Notes under the pieces: generated by a model
Told to the model about the DNA's origin: nothing
Database searches by the model: none
Seen by the model: only the letters and a program-made list of their open reading frames with translations
In this document: positions 1 through 7,448 of the stretch, one piece after another
Numbering within the stretch: the first letter of the stretch is position 1
How the letters are laid out: every line of letters starts with the position of its first letter
Position numbers and translations under genes: made by a program
NCBI GenBank assembly: GCA_002469545.1
Contig: DKMK01000045.1
Span: 12,765-36,951 of the forward strand
DNA: 24,187 bases
Reading direction: 5' to 3'
DNA from: Rhodobacterales bacterium UBA7416
GTDB lineage: Bacteria > Pseudomonadota > Alphaproteobacteria > Rhodobacterales > Rhodobacteraceae

Positions 1-22
1 TCGAATCCCTGTCTCTCCGCCA
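1..22 (+). tRNA. 3' end of a tRNA, probably tRNA-Ser (cut by the window edge)
   Basis: The window opens inside the T-loop (TCGAAT, with the preceding T outside). Then come the 3' strand of the T-stem (CCCTG), a 7-nt acceptor strand (TCTCTCC), a G discriminator and an encoded CCA ending at position 22. A G73 discriminator with a GGAGAGA/TCTCTCC acceptor fits a serine tRNA. The anticodon lies outside the window, so the identity is inferred. An integrase fragment follows about 110 bp downstream, so this 3' end probably served as an attachment site. Confidence 0.75.
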
Positions 23-85
23 CTCACCCCATAAGGCATTGTATTCCAATAAAATAAGAGTGTAACACCTTTACGGATGTTGTCA

Positions 86-109
86 TGGAGGTTACTGTGG
101 AGGTTATTG
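86..109 (+). repeat. tandem 12-bp repeat near the tRNA 3' end
   Basis: TGGAGGTTACTG is followed directly by TGGAGGTTATTG, with 11 of 12 bases identical. The repeat lies between the tRNA end and the integrase fragment, where arm-type integrase-binding repeats of tRNA-integrated islands are often found. That role is an inference. Confidence 0.45.
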
Positions 110-121
110 AAGCTCTCCAAG

Positions 122-135
122 GCATATAAATATGC
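122..135. repeat. short palindrome over the integrase-fragment start
   Basis: GCATAT-AA-ATATGC is a perfect 6-bp inverted repeat that contains the ATG at 132. It could be an operator or hairpin limiting integrase expression. It is short and AT-rich, so chance is possible. Confidence 0.3.
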
Positions 136-338
136 ATTACCCTGCCACTACATTAAGCTTCCAAAAAGGAAAGTATTACGTTGTAGTTACTATTCCAGCT
201 GAACTTAAAGAGTATTTTAAAGGCAGGAAACAATTAAAACGCTCAACGGGAACATCTGACGACGGACAAATTAATCGCTTTCAATTCGCTCATACTAACC
301 CCTCCAAGCGACCAGTGTCGTCTAAATTTCAACACTAA
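132..338 (+). pseudogene. tyrosine integrase, N-terminal fragment (island remnant)
   Basis: The 68-residue ORF begins like the N-terminal arm-binding region of phage/island tyrosine recombinases (DUF6538-like). It has a basic beta strand 'KGKYYVVVTIPAEL', then 'KEYFKGRKQLKRSTGTSD', where integrases typically read 'vP.dL.e..g.re.krSLgT.d'. After about residue 44 the similarity stops and the ORF ends in unrelated sequence (QINRFQFAHTNPSKRP...). No core-binding or catalytic domain (R...HxxR...Y) follows in any frame before gcdH. Intact integrases are about 350-450 residues, so this is a deletion remnant. Its position just after a tRNA 3' end agrees with site-specific integration. Positions 339-466 contain no recognisable gene. 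The family call rests on pattern recognition of a short segment. Confidence 0.6.
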
Positions 339-466
339 GCTCTGTTACTAGCTGATTTGATTGTAAAATTTTAAAGCTTTCCCAGTTGAAAGCCAAGTGA
401 AAATGAAAAGAGAATACAGTTTGTAATTAATGCGATTCTTGGCGAGAGTTGTGAGTTGCTTAATAT

Positions 467-501
467 CAAAAAAACCACGCCGACATTTTGTCCGCGTGGT
501 T
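467..501 (-). terminator. rho-independent terminator of gcdH
   Basis: Read on the minus strand, AACCACGC (501-494) pairs with GCGTGGTT (480-473). A further GAC/GTC pair lies beyond one mismatch, around a 5-nt loop. A run of T (seven A on the plus strand) follows. It lies about 70 bp past the gcdH stop. Confidence 0.8.
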
Positions 502-571
502 CTGTGAAGATAGATTATAGAACGTTTAATACTCCAAAAATTGATAGTCGTTTAGAAGGGTTCGAGTTAGA

Positions 572-1783
572 TCAGAAAAACGCTTGTAGCCCGGTTTGTG
601 CACGACCAAGTATAAGGGCATGCACATCATGCGTACCTTCATAAGTGTTGACCGTTTCCAGATTAACCATGTGACGAATGACTTGGAATTCTTCACTGAT
701 GCCGTTGCCGCCGTGCATATCACGCGCGATACGTGCGATATCTAGTGCTTTGCCACAGTTATTACGTTTCATCAGGGAAATCATTTCAGGGGCCGCGTTG
801 CCTTCGTCCATCAAACGCCCAATGCGCAAGCTACCTTGGAGACCAAGTGTTATTTCTGTTTGCATGTTTGCCAGTTTCAATTGGAACAACTGCGTTTGTG
901 CCAGCGGTTTGCCAAATTGCTTACGATCCAGTCCGTATTGACGTGACGCATGCCAGCAGAATTCCGCCGCACCCAATACACCCCAGCTGATGCCATACCG
1001 CGCGCGGTTCAGACAACCAAATGGGCCTTTGAGGCCAGAAACATTAGGTAACAGTGCGTCTTCACCGACTTCGACGTCTTCCATGACGATTTCGCCAGTA
1101 ATTGAGGCTCGTAACGACAGCTTGCCTCCTATTTTGGGTGCAGACAGACCCGCCATGCCTTTTTCAAGAACAAAACCTTTGATTTTGCCACCATGTGCAT
1201 CAGATTTAGCCCAAACGACAATCACATCGGCAATTGGGCTATTAGAAATCCACATTTTGCTGCCGTTTAGTTTGTATCCAGTGGCAGTTTTTTCTGCACG
1301 GGTTTTCATACCACCCGGATCAGAACCAGCATCCGGTTCCGTCAGGCCAAAGCAGCCAATAAATTCACCACTTGCCAGTTTCGGCAGGTACTTTTTACGC
1401 TGTTCTTCAGAGCCATAGGCGTAAATCGGATACATCACCAAGGAACTTTGCACTGACATCATGGAACGATAACCACTGTCCACACGCTCGACTTCGCGTG
1501 CCACCAAACCATAGCTGACGTATGATGCGCCAAGTCCGCCGTATTCTTCGGGAATAGTAATACCCAACAATCCCATATCGCCCATTTCGAGGAAAATCTC
1601 AGGATCTGTTTCCTCTTTTGAAAATGCTTCGATGACACGTGGTTGCAATTTTTCTGCTGCATAGTTCGCAGCAGCGTCGCGTAGCATGCGTTCCTCTTCA
1701 GATAATTGGTTTTCGAATAAGAAAGCGTCGTCCCATGTGAAACTGGAAAGATCAGGTTTGCTTTGTGGTGAAAGGGTTGGCAT
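572..1783 (-). CDS. gcdH: glutaryl-CoA dehydrogenase (acyl-CoA dehydrogenase family)
   Basis: This 403-residue flavoprotein would oxidise and decarboxylate glutaryl-CoA to crotonyl-CoA in lysine/tryptophan/benzoate breakdown, passing electrons to ETF. It has the acyl-CoA dehydrogenase order: N-terminal helical domain, middle beta domain with 'CFGLTEPDAGSDPGGMKT' and 'KMWISNSPIADV', then a C-terminal helical domain. The region 'NTYEGTHDVHALILGRA' places the catalytic base at about Glu382, as in GcdH. The long N-terminus ('DLSSFTWDDAFLFENQLSEE') and the Arg-rich 'RARYGISWG' stretch favour GcdH over short-chain acyl-CoA dehydrogenases. The ATG at 1783 has a GGAG about 7 nt upstream. The gene diverges from xsc and has its own terminator. 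The glutaryl specificity is a family inference; the fold assignment is secure. Confidence 0.9.
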   Translation of the reverse strand: MPTLSPQSKPDLSSFTWDDAFLFENQLSEEERMLRDAAANYAAEKLQPRVIEAFSKEETDPEIFLEMGDMGLLGITIPEEYGGLGASYVSYGLVAREVERVDSGYRSMMSVQSSLVMYPIYAYGSEEQRKKYLPKLASGEFIGCFGLTEPDAGSDPGGMKTRAEKTATGYKLNGSKMWISNSPIADVIVVWAKSDAHGGKIKGFVLEKGMAGLSAPKIGGKLSLRASITGEIVMEDVEVGEDALLPNVSGLKGPFGCLNRARYGISWGVLGAAEFCWHASRQYGLDRKQFGKPLAQTQLFQLKLANMQTEITLGLQGSLRIGRLMDEGNAAPEMISLMKRNNCGKALDIARIARDMHGGNGISEEFQVIRHMVNLETVNTYEGTHDVHALILGRAQTGLQAFF

Positions 1784-1893
1784 TGATTACTCCGTGCTTT
1801 GGTTATCCCATCTGTTTGCCGATCAATGTCCTTGAAGACAAGGATATTTATCCAAATTGTTAAAAAATGAGAATAGTGGTCGTTTTCCGACGC

Positions 1894-1973
1894 TGTCGCA
1901 AAGTGACCAAAAGTGTTGCGAAAGTGGTTGGAGATGTAGCAAAGTTCCACCATACATTGCCTTAGAGTTATAA
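1894..1973 (+). promoter_or_regulatory. probable xsc control region with phased AAAGT repeats
   Basis: The gcdH-xsc intergenic region carries AAAGT at 1900, 1910, 1921 and 1941, steps of 10, 11 and 20 bp, all on the same strand. Three of these sit in longer similar units, TGTcGC-AAAGT, TGTtGCg-AAAGT and TGTaGC-AAAGT, starting at 1894, 1914 and 1935. A possible -10 box TTATAA lies at 1968-1973, with a poor -35 (TTCCAC, 1945-1950). This arrangement would suit an activator bound next to RNA polymerase. Operator and promoter are inferred from pattern only, and no regulator gene is nearby. Confidence 0.45.
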
Positions 1974-2011
1974 CCTCAGCTTAAGTGCTGCTCTTTTAAG
2001 GAAATCTATCC

Positions 2012-3790
2012 ATGAAAATGACAACAGAAGAAGCATTCGTAAAAGTATTGCAAATGCATGGAATTGAACACGCTTTTGGTATTATCGGTTCGGCTATGAT
2101 GCCAATTTCCGATTTGTTCCCAGCTGCTGGTATTAACTTTTGGGATGCTGCACACGAATGTAACGCTGGCATGATGGCTGATGGTTACACACGTGCATCT
2201 GGTAAAATGTCCATGATGGTTGCACAAAACGGCCCAGGCATCACAAACTTCGTGACGCCAGTGAAAACAGCCTACTGGAACCACACTCCTTTGTTATTGG
2301 TCACACCACAAGCAGCAAACAAATCAATCGGCCAAGGTGGCTTCCAAGAGATGGAACAGATGAACCTGTTCGCTGATTGTGTTGCATACCAAGAAGAAGT
2401 ACGCGATCCATCACGTATCGCGGAAACATTGAACCGTGTTATCATGCAAGCGCACCGCGCATCTGCACCGGCACAGATCAACATTCCACGCGATTTCTGG
2501 ACACAAGTTATCGACATCGAAATGCCAAAGGTTGTTGAATTTGAACGCCCATCAGGCGGTGAAGATGCATTGGCGCAGGCGGCAGAACTGTTGTCTAACG
2601 CTAAGTTCCCAGTGATTTTGAACGGTGCTGGCGTTGTTATCGGCGGCGCGATCCCTGCATCTGCTGCATTGGCGGAACGTTTGGACGCACCAGTATGTTG
2701 TGGTTACCAGCACAACGATGCATTCCCAGGCAACCACCCATTGTTCGCAGGCCCACTTGGCTACAACGGATCAAAGGCTGGTATGGAATTGATTTCCAAA
2801 GCTGACGTTGTTTTGGCATTGGGTACACGTTTGAACCCATTCTCTACATTACCAGGTTATGGCATTGATTACTGGCCAACAAATGCGAAAATCATTCAGG
2901 TTGACATCAACCCAGACCGTATTGGCCTGACCAAAGATGTTTCTGTTGGTATCGTTGGTGATGCGAAAAAAGTTGCTGAAACTTTGTTGGCTAACCTTGG
3001 TGATCACGCAGGTGACGCGGGCCGTGCAGAACGCACAGCGACAATCGCAAAAACAAAATCTGCTTGGGCACAAGAATTGACATCAATGGATCACGAAGAT
3101 GACGATCCAGGTACATCTTGGAACGAACGTGCGCGTTCAGACAAGCCGGATCACATGTCACCACGTATGGCATGGCGCGCAATTCAAAAAGCGATGCCCG
3201 CGAATGCAATCATCTCTTCTGACATTGGTAACAACTGTGCGATCGGGAATGCTTACCCTTCATTCCAAGAAGGTCGTAAATATTTGGCACCTGGTTTGTT
3301 TGGTCCATGTGGTTATGGTTTCCCAGCAATCGCTGGCGCTAAAATCGCACAACCTGATGTTCCTGTAGTCGGCTTTGCTGGTGACGGCGCATTCGGTATT
3401 TCAATGAACGAAATGACGGCTGTTGGTCGCGGCGAATGGCCTGCGATCACAATGGTTATCTTCCGCAACTACCAGTGGGGCGCAGAAAAGCGTAACACGA
3501 CATTGTGGTTCGACGATAACTTCGTTGGTACAGAATTGGACACAGATGTTTCATACGCTGGCATCGCCAACGCATGTGGTCTGATTGGTGTTCAAGCAAC
3601 ATCAATGGATGAACTTACTGATCAATTAGATGCAGCGATCAAAGCGCAGATGACTGAAGGTAAAACTACATTCATCGAAATCTTGCTGAACAAAGAATTG
3701 GGTGAACCATTCCGTCGTGACGCAATGAAAAAGCCAGTTTCTGTTGCAGGCATTTCAAAAGACGACATGCGCCCACAAAAAGGCGCGTAA
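2012..3790 (+). CDS. xsc: sulfoacetaldehyde acetyltransferase
   Basis: Xsc is a cytoplasmic thiamine-diphosphate enzyme that converts sulfoacetaldehyde plus phosphate to acetyl phosphate and sulfite, the desulfonation step of taurine and related C2-sulfonate catabolism. The 592-residue length is typical. The start 'MKMTTEEAFVKVLQMHGIEHAFGIIGSAMMP' and 'WDAAHECNAGMMADG' are characteristic of the family; Glu49 would be the ThDP-activating glutamate. The ThDP/Mg motif GDGAFG begins at residue 457 and runs through '...FRNYQWGAEKRNTT'. It is a paralogue of IlvB (7449-9206) but differs clearly in these signatures. AAGGAA precedes the ATG by about 9 nt. A strong terminator follows, then pta, which consumes its product. 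Biased codon choice (many gca, aca, cca, aac, ttc) suggests high expression. No sulfonate transporter or taurine dehydrogenase lies in the window. Confidence 0.97.
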   Translation: MKMTTEEAFVKVLQMHGIEHAFGIIGSAMMPISDLFPAAGINFWDAAHECNAGMMADGYTRASGKMSMMVAQNGPGITNFVTPVKTAYWNHTPLLLVTPQAANKSIGQGGFQEMEQMNLFADCVAYQEEVRDPSRIAETLNRVIMQAHRASAPAQINIPRDFWTQVIDIEMPKVVEFERPSGGEDALAQAAELLSNAKFPVILNGAGVVIGGAIPASAALAERLDAPVCCGYQHNDAFPGNHPLFAGPLGYNGSKAGMELISKADVVLALGTRLNPFSTLPGYGIDYWPTNAKIIQVDINPDRIGLTKDVSVGIVGDAKKVAETLLANLGDHAGDAGRAERTATIAKTKSAWAQELTSMDHEDDDPGTSWNERARSDKPDHMSPRMAWRAIQKAMPANAIISSDIGNNCAIGNAYPSFQEGRKYLAPGLFGPCGYGFPAIAGAKIAQPDVPVVGFAGDGAFGISMNEMTAVGRGEWPAITMVIFRNYQWGAEKRNTTLWFDDNFVGTELDTDVSYAGIANACGLIGVQATSMDELTDQLDAAIKAQMTEGKTTFIEILLNKELGEPFRRDAMKKPVSVAGISKDDMRPQKGA

Positions 3791-3810
3791 GTCAGATTAC
3801 ATTTTGAAGG

Positions 3811-3844
3811 CGGCGTTGGTTTATTCCAACGCCGTTTCTTGTTT
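3811..3844 (+). terminator. rho-independent terminator after xsc
   Basis: CGGCGTTGG (3811-3819) and CCAACGCCG (3826-3834) form a perfect 9-bp stem with a TTTATT loop, followed by TTTCTTGTTT. It lies 20 bp after the xsc stop and before pta, so it should end or reduce transcription into pta. Confidence 0.88.
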
Positions 3845-3848
3845 GCGC

Positions 3849-3876
3849 GGTAAAAATGCGCAGCATTTACCATTTT
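3849..3876 (+). terminator. second hairpin after xsc, possible back-up terminator
   Basis: GGTAAA (3849-3854) pairs with TTTACC (3866-3871). TGC/GCA pairs inside, beyond a two-base bulge, and ATTTTG follows. It is weaker than the hairpin just upstream and has only four T. Confidence 0.35.
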
Positions 3877-3940
3877 GTCCCAGTTTCTTCATCTAGACTT
3901 GCCCCATGCGGCAATTCCTGATTTCCTGTGCTCATATTTA

Positions 3941-3955
3941 AAGGAGCCCGCCGTG
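3941..3955 (+). promoter_or_regulatory. ribosome binding site and GTG that set the pta start
   Basis: AAGGAG at 3941-3946 lies 6 nt before a GTG at 3953. The longer in-frame ORF begins at an ATG at 3875 that has no Shine-Dalgarno sequence and would add 26 residues unlike the family. The GTG is therefore the likely start. Confidence 0.85.
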
Positions 3956-4891
3956 CCAAATCAAAATCATTTTATCAGTGAAGCAAGTCCGCACTGTCCC
4001 GCTGATTTGTTAGAACGCGCCCGATCAGGCACAGTGCCCCGTGTTGCTATTGCGCGCGCCGGTGCGCCATTGCCAATGCAGGCAGCATTTGAAGCGACAC
4101 AGGCGGGTATTATGATCCCTATATTTGTGGGCGAGGCGGCAGATATTCAAGCTGAAGCTGACAAGCTGCAATGGGATATATCAGAATTTAAAGTCGTCGA
4201 TACCGTTGGCGAAGCCGAAGCGGGGATTACTGCGGCGACGCTGTGCGGTAACGGCGATGCAGATGTCTTGATGAAGGGGCAGTTGCACACGGATGTGTTC
4301 ATGAAGTCGGCTTTAAACCGTGAGGCTGGTTTGCGGATTGGCGCCAAGTTTGTGCACCTGTTTTCAATGACCCATCCCAAGGGCGGAACACCGATTGTGA
4401 TTTCTGACGCTGCGGTGAATGTATCGCCCGATTTAGAGACCCGACAGGACGCAACCCGCAGTGTTGTTAAGCTCCTAAAGGCATTAGGCGTAGAACGTCC
4501 TAAAGTGGCATTTTTGTCTGCGACAGAAGTCGCCATTCCAGCCGTTCCAAGTTCAGTTGAGGGCGCTGATTTAGCCAAATGGGCGCGTGATAACGTTGAA
4601 GGCGCAGATTTTGCAGGACCATTGGCTTTGGATTTGATTTTATCAGAAAAATCACGCGATATTAAAGGGATGCAAGATGATCCTGTTGCGGGGCAGGCAG
4701 ATGGTATTATTGTGCCAGACATTGTTTCAGGCAACACATTGTTCAAAGCAATGGTTTATATGACTGGTGCTTGCTCCGGTGGTTTGGTTGTGGGCGGCAA
4801 GGTTCCAATCCTGTTGACCAGTCGCGCAGACAGCGCTGCGGCACGTATGGCATCAGTTGCATTAGCGTCGGTTTGGTCCAACGCAAAATAG
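3953..4891 (+). CDS. pta: phosphate acetyltransferase
   Basis: The 312-residue protein belongs to the phosphate acetyl/butyryltransferase family (PF01515). It would convert the acetyl phosphate released by Xsc to acetyl-CoA. Family stretches visible are 'RVAIARAGAPLPMQAAFEA', 'DVLMKGQLHTD', 'VHLFSMTHPKGG' with 'VISDAAVNV', and the C-terminal 'ADGIIVPDIVSGNTLFKA' and 'GACSGGLVVGGKVPILLTSRAD'. It is the short, single-domain form without the N-terminal DRTGG/CobB-like regions of long Pta. The xsc-pta pairing is well known in alphaproteobacteria and supports acetyl over butyryl specificity. A terminator lies between the two genes, so pta may also have its own promoter; a weak TTGCC/GGCAA hairpin lies at about 3909-3924. 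It shares a convergent terminator with ilvH. Confidence 0.93.
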   Translation: MPNQNHFISEASPHCPADLLERARSGTVPRVAIARAGAPLPMQAAFEATQAGIMIPIFVGEAADIQAEADKLQWDISEFKVVDTVGEAEAGITAATLCGNGDADVLMKGQLHTDVFMKSALNREAGLRIGAKFVHLFSMTHPKGGTPIVISDAAVNVSPDLETRQDATRSVVKLLKALGVERPKVAFLSATEVAIPAVPSSVEGADLAKWARDNVEGADFAGPLALDLILSEKSRDIKGMQDDPVAGQADGIIVPDIVSGNTLFKAMVYMTGACSGGLVVGGKVPILLTSRADSAAARMASVALASVWSNAK

Positions 4892-4912
4892 AGATTATTA
4901 GGATGGTAAATA

Positions 4913-4944
4913 AAAGCGCCGTTTGAGGGATCAAGCGGCGCTTT
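4913..4944. terminator. bidirectional terminator between pta and ilvH
   Basis: AAAGCGCCG (4913-4921) pairs with CGGCGCTTT (4936-4944). The inner TTGA/TCAA and one T-G wobble bring the stem to about 14 bp with a GGGA loop. A-rich and T-rich flanks let it serve both convergent genes. Confidence 0.88.
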
Positions 4945-4947
4945 GTG

Positions 4948-5508
4948 TTACTTGCCGCGTGAAATTGCTGCGACGCCTGTGCGTGCGACGTCGACCAATC
5001 CCAGTGGGGTCATCAGTTCGACGAATGCGTCGATCTTTTCCGGCGTGCCCGTGAGCTCGAAAACAAAGCTTTCTAATGTCGTGTCTACGACGCTTGCTCG
5101 GAAAATTTCGGAAGTGCGTAATGCTTCGACGCGGTTGTCGCCTTTGGATACGACCTTGACCATTGCTAATTCGCGCTCAACGGATGGGCCTTCGACGGTT
5201 AAGTCGTGTACATCATGAACCGCAACCATGCGGGCCAATTGAGCCTTAATCTGTACGATCACGGATGGGGTGCCTGTGGTGACAATGGTGATGCGAGACA
5301 CGTTGTCTGTGTGGTTTGTTTCGGCGACGGTTAAGCTGTCGATGTTGTAGCCGCGTCCGGAAAACAGGCCAATAACACGTGCTAATACGCCTGCCTCGTT
5401 ATCGACAAGCACGGCCAATGTATGCGTTTCAATGGTATCGCCTGTGGTGTTTTTCAGATTATAGGCGCTCTTTTTTGATGAGCCTTTTTTCAATGACAAC
5501 GCGTTCAT
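4948..5508 (-). CDS. ilvH: acetolactate synthase small (regulatory) subunit
   Basis: This is the regulatory subunit of acetohydroxyacid synthase, which gives the IlvB catalytic subunit full activity and valine feedback inhibition. The N-terminal ACT domain reads 'THTLAVLVDNEAGVLARV' then 'GLFSGRGYNIDSLTV', the hallmark of the family. A second domain follows with 'RELAMVKV' and 'IFRASVVD'. I chose the ATG at 5508 (186 residues), which has AAGGGA about 6 nt upstream. The in-frame ORF extends to 5559 but that extra segment lacks a ribosome site. It is separated from ilvB by two unrelated genes and a terminator, so it cannot simply be co-transcribed with ilvB. No clear promoter was recognised in the 65-bp gap upstream. 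Confidence 0.95.
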   Translation of the reverse strand: MNALSLKKGSSKKSAYNLKNTTGDTIETHTLAVLVDNEAGVLARVIGLFSGRGYNIDSLTVAETNHTDNVSRITIVTTGTPSVIVQIKAQLARMVAVHDVHDLTVEGPSVERELAMVKVVSKGDNRVEALRTSEIFRASVVDTTLESFVFELTGTPEKIDAFVELMTPLGLVDVARTGVAAISRGK

Positions 5509-5573
5509 CACAATTCCCTTTTGATGTGTTTGAGTCACCATAAAAGGTTTTGAATGCATTGTCAGTGCAAAGT

Positions 5574-6365
5574 TTACACGAGCCGCGTTCCATCGGGAAA
5601 AATTGGCTCGCCTGTCAGTGCAATTGATTTGCGGCGTTTGATCAAATGTTTGTACAACTTGGCATATGTGCGGCGAAAACTCTGACGTTCGATTAAGCTC
5701 ATCTCGGTTTTGAAGCGCCGGCGAATACCCTTGTTTTTTTGGGTAAAACGTCTGTTTTGAACAAACGAAGTTACACGATATGGTTCGATTTCCAAGTGTA
5801 GGTGTGCCAAGATTTGGCGTGTTGCTGTTTCCATGTCGAAGGCCAGATCATCAAAGAAAAGAGGTAGGCAATTTGGTCGCACTAACCACTGTGTCAGGCT
5901 GTCGATTTGATTGTTTATATTGGACTTCGCGGTGTCTAGGTCTGTGATTTCGGTAAATGCAGATTTGCCTTCAGCACGGTTTCGGTGTCCATGATCGATC
6001 ATGGACAATGCCATGTCACGGGGGTCGCGATATGTGGCGTGGGCCATGGCGCGTTTCGTGTTGAAAAGGTCAATGATGCATTGGTCTGGACGGGTGTGAG
6101 TTTTGATCACGATGGGATGTCCGATTGATTGCACCTTGTCCCAGATGGCGGCGGTTTCTGTTTCGGTCAAGTGGGCCGCAAAGTTGATTTTCGCGTCACC
6201 TTTTAAACCATCTAAACCCAAGTGTGGTTGCGGATAACCCGCCAATTCCAAGCCAGTGCGGGCCAATTCAAATGCCAAAGTTGAGCCGCATTTTGTCATG
6301 CCATAAGAAAAAACAATTCGTGGCCCAAGCGGGTGAGGTAGGGGATTTTTGATTGGTTCTGACAT
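5574..6365 (-). CDS. sulfotransferase-like P-loop protein
   Basis: The 263-residue cytoplasmic protein has the layout of PAPS-dependent sulfotransferases. The 5'-phosphosulfate loop is 'SYGMTKCGSTL' (residues 20-30). 'IKTHTRP' (about 87-93) places a His where the catalytic base usually lies. 'YRDPRDMALSM' (from 112) corresponds to the 3'-phosphate-binding R...S motif. The acceptor cannot be predicted. The C-terminus is very basic (KNKGIRRRFK..., LIKRRKS). I prefer the ATG at 6365. The frame is open to a TTG at 6395, but neither start has a clear ribosome site. It lies between mtfA and ilvH on the same strand, 65 bp upstream of ilvH, and may share its transcript. Confidence 0.72.
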   Translation of the reverse strand: MSEPIKNPLPHPLGPRIVFSYGMTKCGSTLAFELARTGLELAGYPQPHLGLDGLKGDAKINFAAHLTETETAAIWDKVQSIGHPIVIKTHTRPDQCIIDLFNTKRAMAHATYRDPRDMALSMIDHGHRNRAEGKSAFTEITDLDTAKSNINNQIDSLTQWLVRPNCLPLFFDDLAFDMETATRQILAHLHLEIEPYRVTSFVQNRRFTQKNKGIRRRFKTEMSLIERQSFRRTYAKLYKHLIKRRKSIALTGEPIFPDGTRLV

Positions 6366-6488
6366 GGGGCATTTTGTGTTTGAAATGGTTAACAAATCAA
6401 TTATTTTCCATTGCTGTATTTCAGCAGCGAGACAATATTAACCTTTGCACAACTGGGCGTTATGATTTGTGGTGTGTTGACCAAGCTA

Positions 6489-7304
6489 TTAATCCCACTT
6501 CGAAGGGTCAAGTTGGAAGTATTTTGACATTTGGGCATAAACAGCTGGTTCTTCTTGTTTGAGAGCGGTCGGTCTTTCAAAGAACACCTCTACTGCGACG
6601 GCAAAGAATTCTTGTGGTGCTGTGGCACCATAGGAATCGAGGAATGTTTTACGGCCCATTTCAGTATTAAAGATGAGGCGATTGTAAGCCTCGTTCAGGG
6701 TGCGTTGCCATTCACTAAATTTGTGGTCTTTGGCCAACACAGGCGCACCGTCTGTGTGACCCGAAAGGCCATCGATTTGATGGGCGAATTCGTGCAGGAC
6801 GACATTGTGACCATCATCGTCTACAAACGCGCCTTCGGCGGCATGTGCCCACGATAAAATGACGGGGCCGCGTGCCCAACTTTCGCCCAAACGAACGACC
6901 TCGCGTTCGCGAACAACATAACCATCGTATTCTTTGCTTATGGATTTAAATGCGCCTGGATAAATCAGGATTGTTTGCAGTGTGTCGTACCATGTATCTG
7001 TGTTGACGATCAAAAGGCAGGCCTGCGCCGCGATGGATAATTCCATTTCTTCGGTCACTTCGAGCTCATTACATCCAAGGAATTCCACTTGGTGGAGGAA
7101 CAGGTTTATTTTACCACTCAGCTTTGCGCGAAGATCATGAGGGAGTTTTTGGCACAGGGGGACTTGGTCAATGATAATTGCCCATTCGCGATCCGACAGT
7201 GGTGTAGCGAGGCGCTTTTGGCGCAGTTTTGCGTTGTACCATTTGCGATGAGCAAAAGATGCCGCGATAATGATGAAGATGCAAAGGACGAGAGTAAGTG
7301 GCAT
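6489..7304 (-). CDS. mtfA: M90-family zinc metallopeptidase, MtfA-like
   Basis: The protein (271 residues from the ATG at 7304) matches the MtfA/YeeI peptidase family (M90). The zinc motif HEFAH is at about residues 171-175 in 'VVLHEFAHQIDGLSG'. A downstream 'QEFFAVAVEVFFE' (about 231-243) supplies the third ligand. Typical 'ILIYPGAF', 'GESWARGPVILSW' and 'RPTALKQEEPAVYAQMSKYFQLDP' regions are present. Unlike soluble E. coli MtfA it begins with a single hydrophobic helix (about 2-18), so it is probably membrane-anchored. In E. coli MtfA binds Mlc and affects glucose PTS control; whether that applies here is unknown. The frame is open to a TTG at 7364, but that lacks a ribosome site. The ilvB terminator lies just upstream. 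Confidence 0.88.
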   Translation of the reverse strand: MPLTLVLCIFIIIAASFAHRKWYNAKLRQKRLATPLSDREWAIIIDQVPLCQKLPHDLRAKLSGKINLFLHQVEFLGCNELEVTEEMELSIAAQACLLIVNTDTWYDTLQTILIYPGAFKSISKEYDGYVVREREVVRLGESWARGPVILSWAHAAEGAFVDDDGHNVVLHEFAHQIDGLSGHTDGAPVLAKDHKFSEWQRTLNEAYNRLIFNTEMGRKTFLDSYGATAPQEFFAVAVEVFFERPTALKQEEPAVYAQMSKYFQLDPSKWD

Positions 7305-7400
7305 GGGCACCGTTTGATATAAGTTTGATGGTAACAAACTGTGGGATCGTTGAGATTTATGCAAGGGGGGTAATCACTAATCTACCATGATGGAGATCAT

Positions 7401-7429
7401 AAAAAAGGCCCCCAAATTGGGAGCCTTTT
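7401..7429 (-). terminator. rho-independent terminator of ilvB
   Basis: On the minus strand AAAAGGCTCCCAA pairs with TTGGGGGCCTTTT through one U-G wobble, leaving a short AT loop, and continues into a T run. The stem is perfect only in the minus-strand transcript, which assigns it to ilvB, whose stop is 20 bp upstream. Confidence 0.88.
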
Positions 7430-7448
7430 GAAATCCTTGGTGGCTGGT

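Noticed and set aside
300..345. Possible insertion sequence end in the integrase scar
   Set aside because: The segment after the integrase similarity looks foreign, but no transposase, target duplication or second inverted end could be seen.
2006..3209. Several long ORFs antisense to xsc and one in another plus frame (3099-3368)
   Set aside because: They are shadows of the strongly biased xsc codons, lack ribosome sites and show no protein-like composition.
4147..4746. A 199-codon minus-strand ORF opposite pta
   Set aside because: It lies wholly inside pta, has no family features and arises from its codon bias.
5509..5559. Longer N-terminus for ilvH
   Set aside because: The extra 17 codons have no ribosome site and are not family-like, while the ATG at 5508 has AAGGGA.
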